Below the pieces are notes generated by a model, which saw only the letters and a program-made list of their open reading frames with translations, was not told where the DNA came from and searched no databases. Below, piece after piece: positions 1 to 11,500 of a stretch of DNA of 64,000 nt. Numbering within the stretch: the first letter of the stretch is position 1; the number at the start of each line of letters is the position of its first letter. The DNA is taken from assembly GCA_963555705.1 (NCBI GenBank), contig OY743187.1, forward strand, positions 13,034,133 through 13,098,132, given 5' to 3'. The position numbers were made by a program, and so were the translations under genes. The stretch is from Ligustrum vulgare (taxonomy: Eukaryota; Streptophyta; Magnoliopsida; Lamiales; Oleaceae).

Positions 1-1098
1 GTTCATAATTTGAACCAAAACAACACTTCCCCTATATCTCGGATTATAGTCCAAAAGCTCCCCAAAGGCTTCAAACTTCAAACCAATACCCTTAAACATG
101 TCCACATCATCTACACCCAACAACACAATTTTCCCATCATACTTTTCCTTCAATTCCTTAACTTTCTCTGCAGTGTCCGGCAACGACATAATTGATTTGA
201 TCTGACCCATATGAATTCCAACAGGGAGTATTTTAATACTAACAGTTCTACCATAATAATCTAGACCAATATACCCCCTCTTTGATTGGTAATCCAACCC
301 AAGCATTCTACTACAACATGACAAGAAATGCCTAGCATAATCAAAAGTATGGAATCCAATGAGATCACAATTTAAAAGGGCCTTCAAAATTTCCTCCCTA
401 ACAGGCAAGGTTCTATAAATTTCAGATGAAGGAAAAGGACTATGAAGGAAAAATCCAAGCTTTATTCTATTGTACCTTCTCCTCAAGAAAGTGGGTAGTA
501 CCATGAGATGATAATCATGTATCCAAACATAATCTTCATCTGGGTTGATCACCTCCATAACCTTGTCTGCAAAAACCATGTTTGCCGAAACATAAGCCTG
601 CCACATGTCCTTATCAAACCTGACTCCATGATCAGGTGTAAAAGGCAACATGTAATGAAATAAAGGCCACAGATAATGCTTACAGAAACCATGATAAAAT
701 TTGTTAATCAGATTCAATGGCAAAAAAGTAGGCACACATTTGAATTTTTCATACAAAAATTGAGCCACTTCTTCTTGTTCTAATGGATCAATCTCCACCC
801 TCAAGCACCCCACATACACAAATTCCACATCCGGTGAAAACCCAGCTTTCAGTTGTAGAATTAAGGCATCTTCATCCCAATCAAAGCAATATTTATTGGT
901 TTCTGAATCTTTATATGCCTTTAAAGGTAGCTGATTGGCTACAATAACTCTTCTTTCTTGGTGAACAGGGGAAATCTCTGCATCATCAAAATCAGATATG
1001 ATTCCCGGAACGGAAATCACTCTCGGAACCCGAGCCCGATCACCTCCACTCGAATAGTCATCGAGGTTCAACAGATTGAAATAAGATCTCGACAACAT
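1..1098 (-). CDS. Class II trehalose-6-phosphate synthase (TPS8-11 clade), N-terminal part
   Basis: The minus strand is open for 366 codons from the ATG at 1098 to the window edge, so the 3' part lies outside. The protein starts MLSRSYFNLLNLDD, has the leader VPRVISVPGIISD typical of class II plant TPS, then VIVANQLPLKA, where the glycosyltransferase-20 domain begins near residue 51. Further on come HDYHLMVLPTFLRRR, GFFLHSPFPSSEIYRTLPVR, GFHTFDYARHFLSCCSRMLG and LGVDDVDMFKGI, all hallmarks of the family. Class II members carry a TPS-like domain plus a C-terminal phosphatase-like domain and are about 850-860 residues; most are thought to be regulatory rather than catalytic, acting in trehalose-6-phosphate and sugar signalling in the cytosol. 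No intron is seen here, matching the long first coding exon of this class. The frame is intact. The exact paralogue (TPS8, 9, 10 or 11) cannot be fixed from this part. Confidence 0.95.
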   Translation of the reverse strand, partial: MLSRSYFNLLNLDDYSSGGDRARVPRVISVPGIISDFDDAEISPVHQERRVIVANQLPLKAYKDSETNKYCFDWDEDALILQLKAGFSPDVEFVYVGCLRVEIDPLEQEEVAQFLYEKFKCVPTFLPLNLINKFYHGFCKHYLWPLFHYMLPFTPDHGVRFDKDMWQAYVSANMVFADKVMEVINPDEDYVWIHDYHLMVLPTFLRRRYNRIKLGFFLHSPFPSSEIYRTLPVREEILKALLNCDLIGFHTFDYARHFLSCCSRMLGLDYQSKRGYIGLDYYGRTVSIKILPVGIHMGQIKSIMSLPDTAEKVKELKEKYDGKIVLLGVDDVDMFKGIGLKFEAFGELLDYNPRYRGSVVLVQIMN

Positions 1099-1262
1099 AA
1101 TGAAAAAACACCAGCAAAAATCTTGGATTTTCTTGAAAAAAACAGATAAAGAACCCAATGTAGAGTGAATTCAGTATAAAACAGAAAACTTTATTAAATT
1201 AAAAAGGGTTCTCTCTTCTTGTTTGTGTGTGTTAATCCAAACCGAAAAGCGTGTGAATTCAT

Positions 1263-1273
1263 GGTATATAAGG
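1263..1273 (-). promoter_or_regulatory. Candidate TATA box of the TPS gene
   Basis: On the minus strand the sequence reads CCTTATATACC about 165 bases upstream of the TPS start codon. A start site about 30 bases downstream would leave a leader near 135 nt. Inferred from motif and spacing only. Confidence 0.4.
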
Positions 1274-3080
1274 CAAGATTATGACCACCTAGCACTGAAA
1301 ATGCTTTTTTTTTTTTTTTTTTTATTCTGTACTAGGAAAGTGCGAGGAGGATAAGAATGAAAGAAGACCGACTTACAAATATGAATATAATGTGCGTAAT
1401 GGGTTGGGTTTGGAATTTATCGGCCAAGATTGACTATTACACACCAGCATGAAGATCATGTTCATCTCTTATATTCAGTTCTCAATGAGATCTTCCAACC
1501 CTTTTTTTAATTTCTCTCTCTAGCGTGTGTGTGTGTATAATATAAAAATAAATAAATATATATATATGGCTTTATCCTTGTGCTTCTCTCTCCTCTCTAT
1601 ATATATCTATTATATTGTCACATGTATATATATATATATCTTAAATGAGAATTGTTGGGCAGTCACGCGTAAAGGAACCTACGAGATAACGCCTAGCTGT
1701 ATAAATTTATTTTTTATACAATTTAATTAGCTGTACAAATTCTTTTTCCACATTTAGTTCGATTATTGTTATATTTGTTTGGTTAAAAAAGGTTGGTGAA
1801 GACTCAAAGTTTTAGTGGGTTAACTTTTATGTTTGCTATTCAATTCCAATTTTTCTTAAAAGCTGCTTCTTTAACATAAAATCTCGTGTCGATTTGAGTA
1901 ATTTATTTTACTTTAATGCAACATTTTAAAATTTTCAATTAGTTAAAGTAATATATGAATTTAGTTTTTTTCAATTAGTAGAATTCAGTGATTCACGAAA
2001 ATTTTGTGTACATTTGTAACTAAATCATGTTGTTAGTATTTTTTTGAGTAATAATTAAATACAAAGACGAAAATTTAGGTTCTATTTGGTAAATAGTTTA
2101 TAAGAGATATTTATAAATAGTGACGTGACAATATTTCATTTATTTATTTTTTGAAAAGTTAAAAATGATTTGTGAGAGTCTATAACCAACTAAATTTGTT
2201 GACTTTTTTTGAAAAAAAAAAAATTTCAATAAAATGTTGTCATGTTAACATTTATAAATAGAATTTATGAACAAATTTTACCAAATGAGGTTAGACATGG
2301 GAAGACAATTATTTTCAATTCCTAAAAATGGAAAATAAAGAATGGGTAAAACAGATTTAATGTAATATTTTTGTCATTTTTTGATAAGTAAATACTTAAT
2401 ATACGTTTTTGAATTATATGCAAATTAAGAAAATAATTAAAGTCGACATAATATTCTTATATTTCGTCCAAACTTTGACTAAATCAGCAATCTTATCCTC
2501 TTTTATTTGGTCATATTTCCAGTAATTTAGGGAAAATAAATGTAATTTCTCTTTACAAATTGGCTTATGAATTTAATTAATGGTAAATATATTGACAACA
2601 TAATTTTTATTAATTACGCCACATTTTAATTGCAATAAAAATCCTTAAGTTTTTATTATTTTTAAATTTATGTTGCCAAATTTTTTTTAATATATAAATT
2701 TTGTATCATAGTCATGAACAATTTTCACCTTTTGTTTATAAAGACGATTTTATCCAAAATATTTGTTAAGAGGGTGAAAAGAGTTATCTCTTGTAATTAT
2801 AAATAATCGGAAAAACAACTAATATAAAAGTAAAACAAAATATTTGCATATCTTTTCAACGTAGGTTTGCAGAATATTTGAATGAAATCATTATTAAAGA
2901 TAAAATATGTTAATTAATTAAATGTTAAGAATAATAATGTGTTGAAGAAAAAAAAAGTTGAGGACTAACAAATATTGAGGATTTTTTTTTTTTTTTTCAA
3001 TTAAAAGTGTTGTAAGTAATTACCTTTCAATTAATATCTGTACAATTTTTTTTAACTATTAATTTATTTTCTGTTTCAAG
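1274..3080. other. AT-rich intergenic region upstream of TPS
   Basis: No credible gene. It holds homopolymer T tracts (about 1305-1323, 2983-2998), short AT/TA and GT microsatellites (about 1526-1640) and one Tourist-like MITE listed separately. Short open frames here have no family features. Confidence 0.6.
2078..2290. mobile_element. Tourist-like MITE, TTA target duplication
   Basis: A 213-bp element has inverted ends GGTTCTATTTGGTAAA and, on the other strand, CCTCATTTGGTAAAA. It is flanked on both sides by TTA (2075-2077 and 2291-2293), the target duplication expected of PIF/Harbinger elements. The arms also pair internally (TATAAATAG...CTATTTATA). Noncoding. Confidence 0.65.
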
Positions 3081-3405
3081 AAGAAGACGTGGCGTGCGAA
3101 TATGTCGTCCACGCTACTTCTCTTTTGACGGATGTCGTTGCCGACTTGTCTACCCATCTCGATCCGACGGTTCAGATTCCACCGTGTACTTAATCGCCGT
3201 CACCGAATCGTCACTTAATTCATGCCGTGTTGTATTTTTATTGGTCCACGTAGCTGCAAAAAATCATGTTTTTGCGTTAGGTTGGATTAGATAGATGGTT
3301 ATCCACAAGAAGGGCTTGTCGTGTGGGGCCCACTTTATCCGTAACAGATTTATTATTTTTACGTTTAACGTGGACTGACATGCTGTCTAATAATGACGTG
3401 GATTA
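3080..3405. promoter_or_regulatory. GC-richer island with four ACGTGG-type cores
   Basis: The base composition rises here against very AT-rich surroundings. Four ACGTGG or CCACGT cores occur near 3088, 3246, 3367 and 3395, the core of plant ABRE/G-box elements. No gene start with family support follows on either strand within 1 kb, so a promoter role is only inferred. An open frame across 3094-3294 shows no known domain. Confidence 0.3.
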
Positions 3406-3551
3406 AATTATAATTAATTACATTTACTTAATGCATTAAATATATATTGCAGTTTTGAATTAAAAAAAATATTGTCCTGTGTCAAAATTCTTATCCATAT
3501 TTCCTTAGAGTAGGCGTTGCCTGGTTTTAGTCCGGTCCTAAATATTAATTA

Positions 3552-3793
3552 ATACTCCATCTGAGATAGATTTGCTACTATTTTCACATAAATTAAGAAA
3601 ATATCAATTAATATAATTGAAAATATAAATTTTTCTTACATTATATATATATAAGTGTTGATAAGAATAAATATTAAATAAGTGTATATTAGAATACTTA
3701 AAAATATGTTGACTTTCAATATGGAAGTTATCTATAATTTGTGATGAACAAATAAGGAATACAAGTCTATTTTCACGGGACGGGGAGAGTAGA
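3552..3793. mobile_element. Stowaway-like MITE, diverged
   Basis: The left end ATACTCCATCTGAGATAG and the right end, read on the other strand as CTACTCTCCCCGTCCCGTG, resemble the CTCCCTCCGTCCC termini of plant Stowaway (Tc1/mariner) MITEs. The interior is AT-rich and noncoding. Confidence 0.5.
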
Positions 3794-4285
3794 AATTTTA
3801 ATATAATTTCGATGTAGTTCTAAAATTTTATGGAAAAATTAATTACTCAACAATTGATTGTGTTGATATGGCCAACATTTCCTAGTGGTTTGACCTTTAT
3901 GCAAAGCGAACAATTGAGACCAATAATTTTAGGAAATTTTTATGTTCCTTGTTTTTAAAATGCAAGGTCGTTTAGCGTTTACTTGTTATTTTACTTTTAA
4001 CTTGTAATTGCTCATTTGAGATAGTTTTTAAGAAGTGGAAAGGAGTTTTTGAAATTCAAAAATTGCTTCTAAACTTATTTTATTAATTTTATAAATTGAT
4101 TATTCTAACTTGTAGAGTTTTAGCTGAAGTAGGCTCATGTCAAATTCACGCTAAGTCCCTAAAGCTCCATTATCTACAAGCAATTTTTTTCGCAAGCTAA
4201 TTTTCAACAACACATTATTTTAGTAAAATAATTTGTATGTATATTCAAAATTGTTTCCTACTTTCTAATCACATTATCTTTAAAA

Positions 4286-4317
<32 letters not shown>
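4286..4317. repeat. (ATA)n microsatellite
   Basis: About ten uninterrupted AAT/ATA triplets. Confidence 0.9.
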
Positions 4318-4596
4318 GTAAAAGCATTACAATTTTTATTTATTTATTTGTGAAAAAATTAGCACACGTTTGATATCGATTAAAATTTAAATTTCAATAT
4401 AAATCAACGTCAATAATTAATTTTAACCACATATTTCATAAGACCCACAACTTTTCGATCACACATATTTCTTCAACTTCTATTAAAATTTACTAAAAGT
4501 CTGATTTTAATGCCGACAAAATAGGAACACGTTGTATGCTACACTGACATTTAAAATTTGAACTAACTGTTTAACCAAAATATACATGACAATTTA

Positions 4597-4942
4597 GAGC
4601 CGTTTGGTAACGGAAAAATCTTCATCTCAACTTTTCAAATTCAATCTCAGAGTCTCTTAGGTAGTGTGAAAAGTTTGACTTTTTGTGATTTTTTTTTTAA
4701 TGAATATGTGGTTTAAAAATGTTTGAAAAATCAAAAATTGTGGACTTGACTAAGAATGAATAGTTGCAATTGAATTTGAAAAGTTGTGAAATTTTTGTTT
4801 TACCAAAGAAGCTCTCAACCATCTATTTTTAGTCAAGCCCTATAATTTTTTACTTTTCAAATATTTTTAAACCATACCTTCATTAAAAAACAAAAAACTA
4901 GATCACAAAAACTTCAACTTTTTCACATTACCAAACGGACTC
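4597..4942. mobile_element. Foldback Tourist-like MITE, TTA target duplication
   Basis: This 346-bp element is flanked by TTA at 4594-4596 and 4943-4945. Its ends are GAGCCGTTTGGTAA and, inverted, GAGTCCGTTTGGTAA. Most of its length folds back: the block from about 4660 pairs with the block ending at 4942 (for example GTGTGAAAAGTTTGACTTTT against AATGTGAAAAAGTTGAAG). No coding capacity; likely mobilised by a PIF/Harbinger transposase elsewhere. Confidence 0.75.
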
Positions 4943-5524
4943 TTAATCTCTATTTGATAAAAGTTTTAGTTCATAAACAAAAATGTGATATTTTCAAGAT
5001 AAAATATATAATCGAAAAGTAATTTGAGAAAATACGTTGCTTATAAATTTGTTTATAAACAAATTATCAAACAAAAATTGACCGATTATTGTAGCCTCTA
5101 TTTGGTTCAAATAAAAAAATTATTAAAATCACTTTTCCATCACATTTTTATTTCGAAAATTTCAAATTCTTGATTATCATATCTCCTTCAATTATCTTAT
5201 TCCTATATATCTGCCAATTAGATTGCATGTTTGCCTCTTAGTCATATTTTAATATTTAAAGTTGGGTCCATTTGTGTGCCCCAAACCTAATATATTTTGA
5301 TTTCTTAAGATACGGCATTAATTAGCAGCCCACAATACTTTTCACTTTTCAAAAGCATGCTTATCATTAAAATAATATTAAATATTAATTAAATATATTA
5401 TCCAATTTACAAAGTATAAGGAATATTCTAAGATTAAAATCTGAAATTACTTGCTTTCATACAATATTAATGTCTTTTCGTTGCTGGCGGCGCCACCACG
5501 GCAATTCTGGTGCTTCTTCTGTCC

Positions 5525-5812
5525 ACAATGATAGTCCTCTATCTATTTTTATACAAATTATGAAATATTAATTAATATTGTTAAAAATATAAATTTTACA
5601 ATTATTTTTTCTAATATACCATAATAAATTTGTGTAATTTCCCACAAATTTGAAAGAGTATAATTTATTAGAGTAATACTAAAAAACACATTGAATAAGG
5701 ATAAAATAAAATATAAAATATTAATTTTATTCTCAAAAAAGAAAATTGACTATCCTTGTAGAATGGACGAAAAAGAAATAGTGAATTATCTTAATGGGAC
5801 GGAGGGAGTAAT
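5525..5812. mobile_element. Stowaway-like MITE
   Basis: The right end reads GGGACGGAGGGAGTAATA, the inverse of the classic Stowaway terminus TACTCCCTCCGTCCC; the left end AGTCCTCTATCTATTTT is a diverged copy. Interior AT-rich and noncoding. Confidence 0.6.
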
Positions 5813-5851
5813 AATTATCTTATTGTCTCAACTTTTATTTTAGTAGATTAA

Positions 5852-6029
5852 ACATCCGTTTAGTAAATCAAATAAATTGATTTATAAATAAATCTATTTA
5901 TAAATTACACAATTTCTCAAATCACTTTTTAATTACACACATTTTCTCTCTTCAATTTTCAACTCCTATTTTTTATCTAAAAAATATAAATAAATCAATT
6001 TATAAATCAAATAGTATTTCCAAATGGAT
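5852..6029. mobile_element. Tourist-like MITE, family B, TAA target duplication
   Basis: Ends ACATCCGTTTAGTAAATC and inverted ATCCATTTGGAAATAC, flanked by TAA at 5849-5851 and 6030-6032. The interior (CAATTTCTCAAATCACTTTTT, then TTTTCTCTCTTCAATTTTCAA) is shared with copies at 8257, 40605 and 59831. Confidence 0.65.
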
Positions 6030-6241
6030 TAAAATCTCTGTAATTGATTATTGTTTGTATTTATAAACATGTTTCATCGGACTATGTTTAATTTTTAAAA
6101 AACAAATATTTTACATTCGCGCTCATTTTGAGCTTCTTGGACTTTGATACTTTATTTTGTGTATATTAAAGTTTCATTACAAAAAATCAGCATCATCCAC
6201 GACGGTAAATTAAGCGTATGTTTGGCAGCCCTTGTGCCAAG

Positions 6242-6245
<4 letters not shown>

Positions 6246-6307
<62 letters not shown>
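6246..6307. repeat. (AT)n microsatellite
   Basis: About 31 AT dinucleotides in a row. A short open frame that reads through it is an artefact of the repeat. Confidence 0.95.
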
Positions 6308-6310
<3 letters not shown>

Positions 6311-6515
6311 GTTTTTGAGGTGAGTTGTGTGGTTAAATGTGTTTTGAAAATTTTAATTAAAAATGATATTGAAAATTGTAATGTTTATAAATGTGTTATA
6401 AAAATTAGATTTTCAGTAAATTTTAGTAAAAGTTTTTGAAATGTGTGGTTGAAAAGTTATGTGTCTTAGACTTCCATAAAATATGTGATTGAAATTGATT
6501 GTTGACTTTAACTTA

Positions 6516-7047
6516 GGCTTTGTTTGATTGAGAAGATGGAAAATTGGTGGAAAGAAAATATTTTTCAAGGAATTGATTTGTCTGAAAAATATTTTCATGA
6601 AAAATATCAATTGAAAGTGTTTGATTGGTTTAATTTTCTAGGTAGAAAAGGTGAGAAATTTTTTAAGTTTTGTTATTTAATTGACATTATTTTTCATGAC
6701 AAATAAAGTAAAATTTAACTTTTTTAATCATTTTTTAAAATTTTTTAACACATTTGTACTTTTAATAATAATAATAATAATGTTATTTTTTGAAAAAAAA
6801 AAAGTCAATTAACAATAACAAAACGGATCAAACATGACGAAAATAATTTTACATGTAACATGAAAATTGATTTCTCTCCAAATAGTTTGGCAAACATTTT
6901 CCTCCAAAAGAAGGCAAATTAGACGCGTGGGTAAAAACAAGCCAAATATTTTTCATACCAAATTATTGCTGTCAAACAAGGGAAAATGATTAAAGATGAA
7001 AAATATTTGGATTTTTCATTACAAATGTATGATAATCAAACACACTC
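6516..7047. mobile_element. Tourist-like element, family D (about 0.5 kb), TTA target duplication
   Basis: Ends GGCTTTGTTTGATTGAG and inverted GAGTGTGTTTGATTATC, flanked by TTA at 6513-6515 and 7048-7050. The interior (TTATTTAATTGACATTATTT, AAAATTTAACTTTTTTAAT) resembles the element at 56172-56670 and a degenerate stretch near 47180-47490. Noncoding. Confidence 0.65.
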
Positions 7048-7993
7048 TTAAATTAAAATCTAGATTTCTTGGAGAGTGATTATTTGCCAATTTCAAAGTA
7101 ATCTTTTACATAATTTTATTTTAGAAATTTACTAATGTGACGTAAAGAAATTGGACTTTCTTTGTTGATGGATATTGCCTAGATGGAACCTTCTATTTGG
7201 CGAGTCGTCTCATGTCTGGTGGAAATTGTGTAGTTGTATTTTCCAAATATCTTTTTTTTTTTTTTAATTCGTAAATGTTTCATTAAATACTTATTTTCTT
7301 ATCAAGACTGGTTTTTAATTATCACATTATGAAAAATAACAAAATTACCGTGAAAAATATCATAAAAAATACGAAAAATCAGCATAAAAATGTCTTAAAA
7401 TTTTAAGAAATATAAAATTATACTTTTAAATGACGTAAATTTCAACAAACCAAATTTTTTTTTTAAAAAAAATATTGACAATGTGATACTTTTTATAAAG
7501 GGAGTAAATTTCAATTTGATACTGAAAATTGGATATTTTTTTTATAATGTTGCGTTTTAAAATTTCTCTTTACATTGACCAAACATAAGCCCCACCTAAG
7601 GAAATGACAAAACTACAAGTTGGACCTCTTTTATCCAATTTTGAATTGAATCTATTTGATTTGAAGAGTTGAAAGTTGGCTGATAAAAATTCAAAGCCAT
7701 ATCGCATTTGAACTTTGAAAAAAGTTGTAATTCCCATACAACACGTAATCGATCAACTCAAAACATTCAAAATTACCCACAAAAGACGAAATCAATCAAG
7801 TCTTGGCCTCCATTTTGTAAAATATTTCGTAAATAAATTTATAAACATATTTCCTCAAACAATTTTAACCACATATTTTTCGTTAAAAATATCACATTCT
7901 TTATTTATAAATAAATTTTTCTTTTTTACCAAACAGAGGTTGACTAATTTTGAATTAGTCGAAATCTCTCCATTTTCGTTACATTACTCCTTG

Positions 7994-8119
7994 AGAAAAA
8001 ATTCATTACAATAAACTAAAATATTTTGAACAATACTAAATGTACACATTAGATTACAGAAAAATCCATTACAATAAACTAAAATATTTTGAACAATGTT
8101 AAATGTACATATTGGATTA
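7994..8119. repeat. Two-copy tandem repeat, 63-bp unit
   Basis: The block containing CATTACAATAAACTAAAAT at 8004 recurs at 8067 with a few changes, including the shared tail AATGTACAYATTRGATTAC. The second copy ends right where the GC-rich foldback starts. Confidence 0.8.
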
Positions 8120-8120
8120 C

Positions 8121-8530
8121 CTCCCCCCCCGGTGCATGGAGGGGGTCTACACAATAAAATATTGAAGTTTGAACCATGCTATGTGTACACCTATTTGTTG
8201 TACACTTTTTTACACCTCACTCACATAGGGATGGGGCATGACTTCAAGGGGATTAAGCATCTGTTTGGCAAACCAAGAGAAACATGTTTTTTTTACACAA
8301 TTTTTCAAACCACTTTTTAACCACACATATTTTCTCTCTCTAATTTTTAACCACATATCTTACCTAGAAAACATAAAAAAACATGTTTTTAAACAAAAAA
8401 AAAAATTTAACAAACAGAGGTTAAAATAATACATCCAGGTCCCACATCTATGTGAGTATGTGTGAAAATGTATACACATAGGTTAATTCTAAAATATTTG
8501 TGAGTCCCCCTCCATCTTAGGGGTATTAAA
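8121..8530. mobile_element. Foldback element with GC-rich ends, interrupted by a MITE
   Basis: The left end (CCTCCCCCCCC then GGTGCATGGAGGGGGTCTACAC) is mirrored at the right end, which on the minus strand reads TACCCCTAAGATGGAGGGGG then ACTCAC. The interior carries the family-B MITE at 8257-8421, so the foldback is older than that insertion. Related GC-rich inverted repeats occur at 16556 and 41333. Confidence 0.5.
8257..8421. mobile_element. Tourist-like MITE, family B, TAA target duplication
   Basis: A 165-bp element with ends GCATCTGTTTGGCAAACC and, inverted, ACCTCTGTTTGTTAAATT, flanked by TAA at 8254-8256 and 8422-8424. It lies inside the foldback element at 8121-8530. Confidence 0.75.
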
Positions 8531-11500
8531 CCAATGTCTACATTTTTGTATGTACAAGTAGGATAATCCAAACATTTTTCAAGTACACAGTAATGATAAA
8601 TGCATAGAATACATTGATTATGAGATTTTGCCCCTATTTGGGATAAATTAAAAACAAGATTTTAATCCAAGTCAAGGTTAATAATTAATTTTAATCATAT
8701 ATTTCATGGGACCTTCAACTTTTCAACCACCAATTTAATCTCCACCAACTAGGGGTTTATGCAGAGCTGTACGTGTGACTTTGTAAACCTGAAACAAACA
8801 GTAGTTCTTCGAGATATAGGCCTTGGGCTAAACGGGGGTTCGGGGACGGCGCCCCCGAAAAAATATTTTTTAAGGAAAAAACTGAAAATAAAGATTAAAT
8901 TCATATTCACATAAAATAAACTATACAAATTCACCATAAAATTGCAAAAAAAATAAAAAGTTCAAAAGTATTAACTAATATAAAACGACCAACAAAATAT
9001 TATATTTCATATACCTTAAAGTTTTATATTCAAACAAATCTCAATTTTATGGACCTGGGCTGAAATATTTAAAAAAAAAAAAAAAAGAAATGGCCCAAAA
9101 ATAATATGGGTCTTGAAACCATGACCTCACCTGCCGATCCGGCCATGGGATAAAACTATGAAGAAATGAAATTAAGATTTTTATATCATAAACAATGGAC
9201 AAAAATATCAAGAAAAATCTCAATATTTATATTAGTTAATATCACTTGTTGCTAAAATCATTATAACTTAAGAACGGATCCAACTTACTTCAATAACATG
9301 TGCTATAATTCATTCATTATGAATGCTCTTAAGCAGTTGATAATAAAACTCAAAACAACGATAAATAAACTATCCATAAATTCGAGTGTCGACCATGTCC
9401 TGATCTGCTTATCCGGATTTCGATATTTTCTTTAAAAAAAAAAACCATTTTTCATTGACAAAACCACAACTTTTGCTAGATGTTGACATGGGCCTCATTG
9501 GTACACGTGGTTGGCCTCAATATTTGAATTGTTTTAATTTCGTAATCGACTAGGAAGATGACTTGTGGGCCCACCACGATCTTTTTTCAAGATTGAGATC
9601 GAAGAAAAATGGGTTACAAAGGTACGAGAATTGGTTGGAAATAATCCTTGCCACGTTTCTAGGGTTTGTGTCAATTTCCATGCAACCAACTTTTTAGATT
9701 TTTATTTATAAATTGTGGTTAGCTATCTATTTTTTATTTCTTTTGTGGGGATTATATATGATTGAGTTGACGTTCTTCTCTAGGAGGTTGCTTCCCATTG
9801 GGAACCATGCTTTGATTTATTTATTACGTGTAAGAGATGATATGAATCTGCATCATCCATGGATATGTACGCCTGAATAATATATTGTACGTGAAAAAGG
9901 AATAGAAATATGTAAAATATTTGTTTATTTTCAGTGTAGTTTTAAATTTTCTAGCCTTTTATTTGTAATTGAGTTGGATATTCAAACGTTCTTGATTTTC
10001 TTGATCAAACTAATTACCAATGGATCAAACTCAAACTAATTGAGTTGGATATTCAAACGTTCTTAAATTTTCTCGACATTTGACTATGCTGATTAGTGGC
10101 CCCACATGATGTTACGAGAGTCGAGCTGTCATATGTTCGATGAACGATATAAAAGTAACACTCATCTACTACGTCTGAATGTGAAAAACAAGAATAATTC
10201 TTAAGTTATATAGTCTATCAAATCGTGACATGTGGTTTTCGAAATAATAATAATAATTCAATAATTTTAGTCAATTCTTGACATGTGAATTGATTGAAGA
10301 ATTGAGACGAAATGGTTGAATTGTAGTGTGCAATGTTTAAAGCTTATCCAATGGACAGAGAGTCGTGTCCTTGAAATCTTTATCCATGTACTGCTTGGAC
10401 GCTTTATTCTTAAGTGCTTTTTAAGGATTTAAATTTTATGGCAATGCCAAATTTGGTTAAACACTCAAGAAGTCTAGAGATTGAGATTGAAAAGAACAAT
10501 GATTTAAGAGTGTTCAATACAATAGATTGAATAAGAAAATTGATAAATTTAGTTTTCTTTCTTTAATCTCATTTAATCCTATTTGGTGTAGTACGGAACC
10601 AACTAGTTGAGTTATGCAGATAATAATCGTACGAAGGTTTTATCTATCTCTTCTAATAATGTTGATATTTTAAGATGTAACGTTGAAATTACTCAACTTG
10701 GGTACCACTGAAAATGCTTTAATGAGCTATTTTGAAATATTTGAAATTTAAAAGAGCAATCATATCTCAAGATTAGTATTATGAGCTTCAACATATAGAG
10801 GATTAAGCTACTCTTCAGTCCCTATTTGGTTTAGATAAAATTGTAACGTTGATTAAATCTGTAGCTAAAAAGTTGTGATTTCATTAAATGTGTGGTTAAA
10901 ATTAATTATTAACTTTAACTTAGATTTTAGTCAATTCTTTAGCAAATTATGAAATAATGATTTAGTAAATTAGATATTTTAAAATAAAACATTGAAACTT
11001 AACAAAAGACTCGAATTCAAGCATTGACCACCATTGGTTAATAAAATTCTCACACATGTTAAAAAAAATGAATGAACTCAAACACACCTTGTTTGAGCCC
11101 CATTAAAATTTAACGTATTTTTCTTTTTCTTACTTTCAAGTTTCAATCACACATTCTCCAATATATTTTTCTCTCTCTTAAATTTTAAGCACACATTCTC
11201 AAAAAAATCAATATTTCAAAATAAATTTTCTCCAAGAATTTAACTTTAATGGGGATTTCATTTAATACAAATGTTACCTTTTTTAAGCTTTAAAATAGGA
11301 CAGGACAGCTAACATGTCTATTCATGCACGTATTCCTACTAAATATTTCAAAATTGGGGAGAGAAGCTACAATAATTGAAAACCTTATCATCTTGAGATA
11401 GAAATGCTACTTGATAAAGTTTATCCCACTTGAAAAGGTGAAGAATATGGTAATCTTTATGATAGAGTTGTAGCCTTGATGTAATATTTTGTTGAGTCCT

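Noticed and set aside
3094..3294. 66-codon open frame in the GC-richer island
   Set aside because: Arg/Ser-rich translation without any family match; more likely regulatory DNA or a relic.
6218..6439. Open frame of alternating Tyr/Ile
   Set aside because: Direct translation of the (AT)n microsatellite.
8833..8862. GGGGGTTCGG...CGCCCCCG hairpin as a terminator or structured RNA
   Set aside because: Rho-independent terminators do not apply to this plant DNA; similar GC-rich hairpins occur in plant repeats, so it is left as repeat debris.
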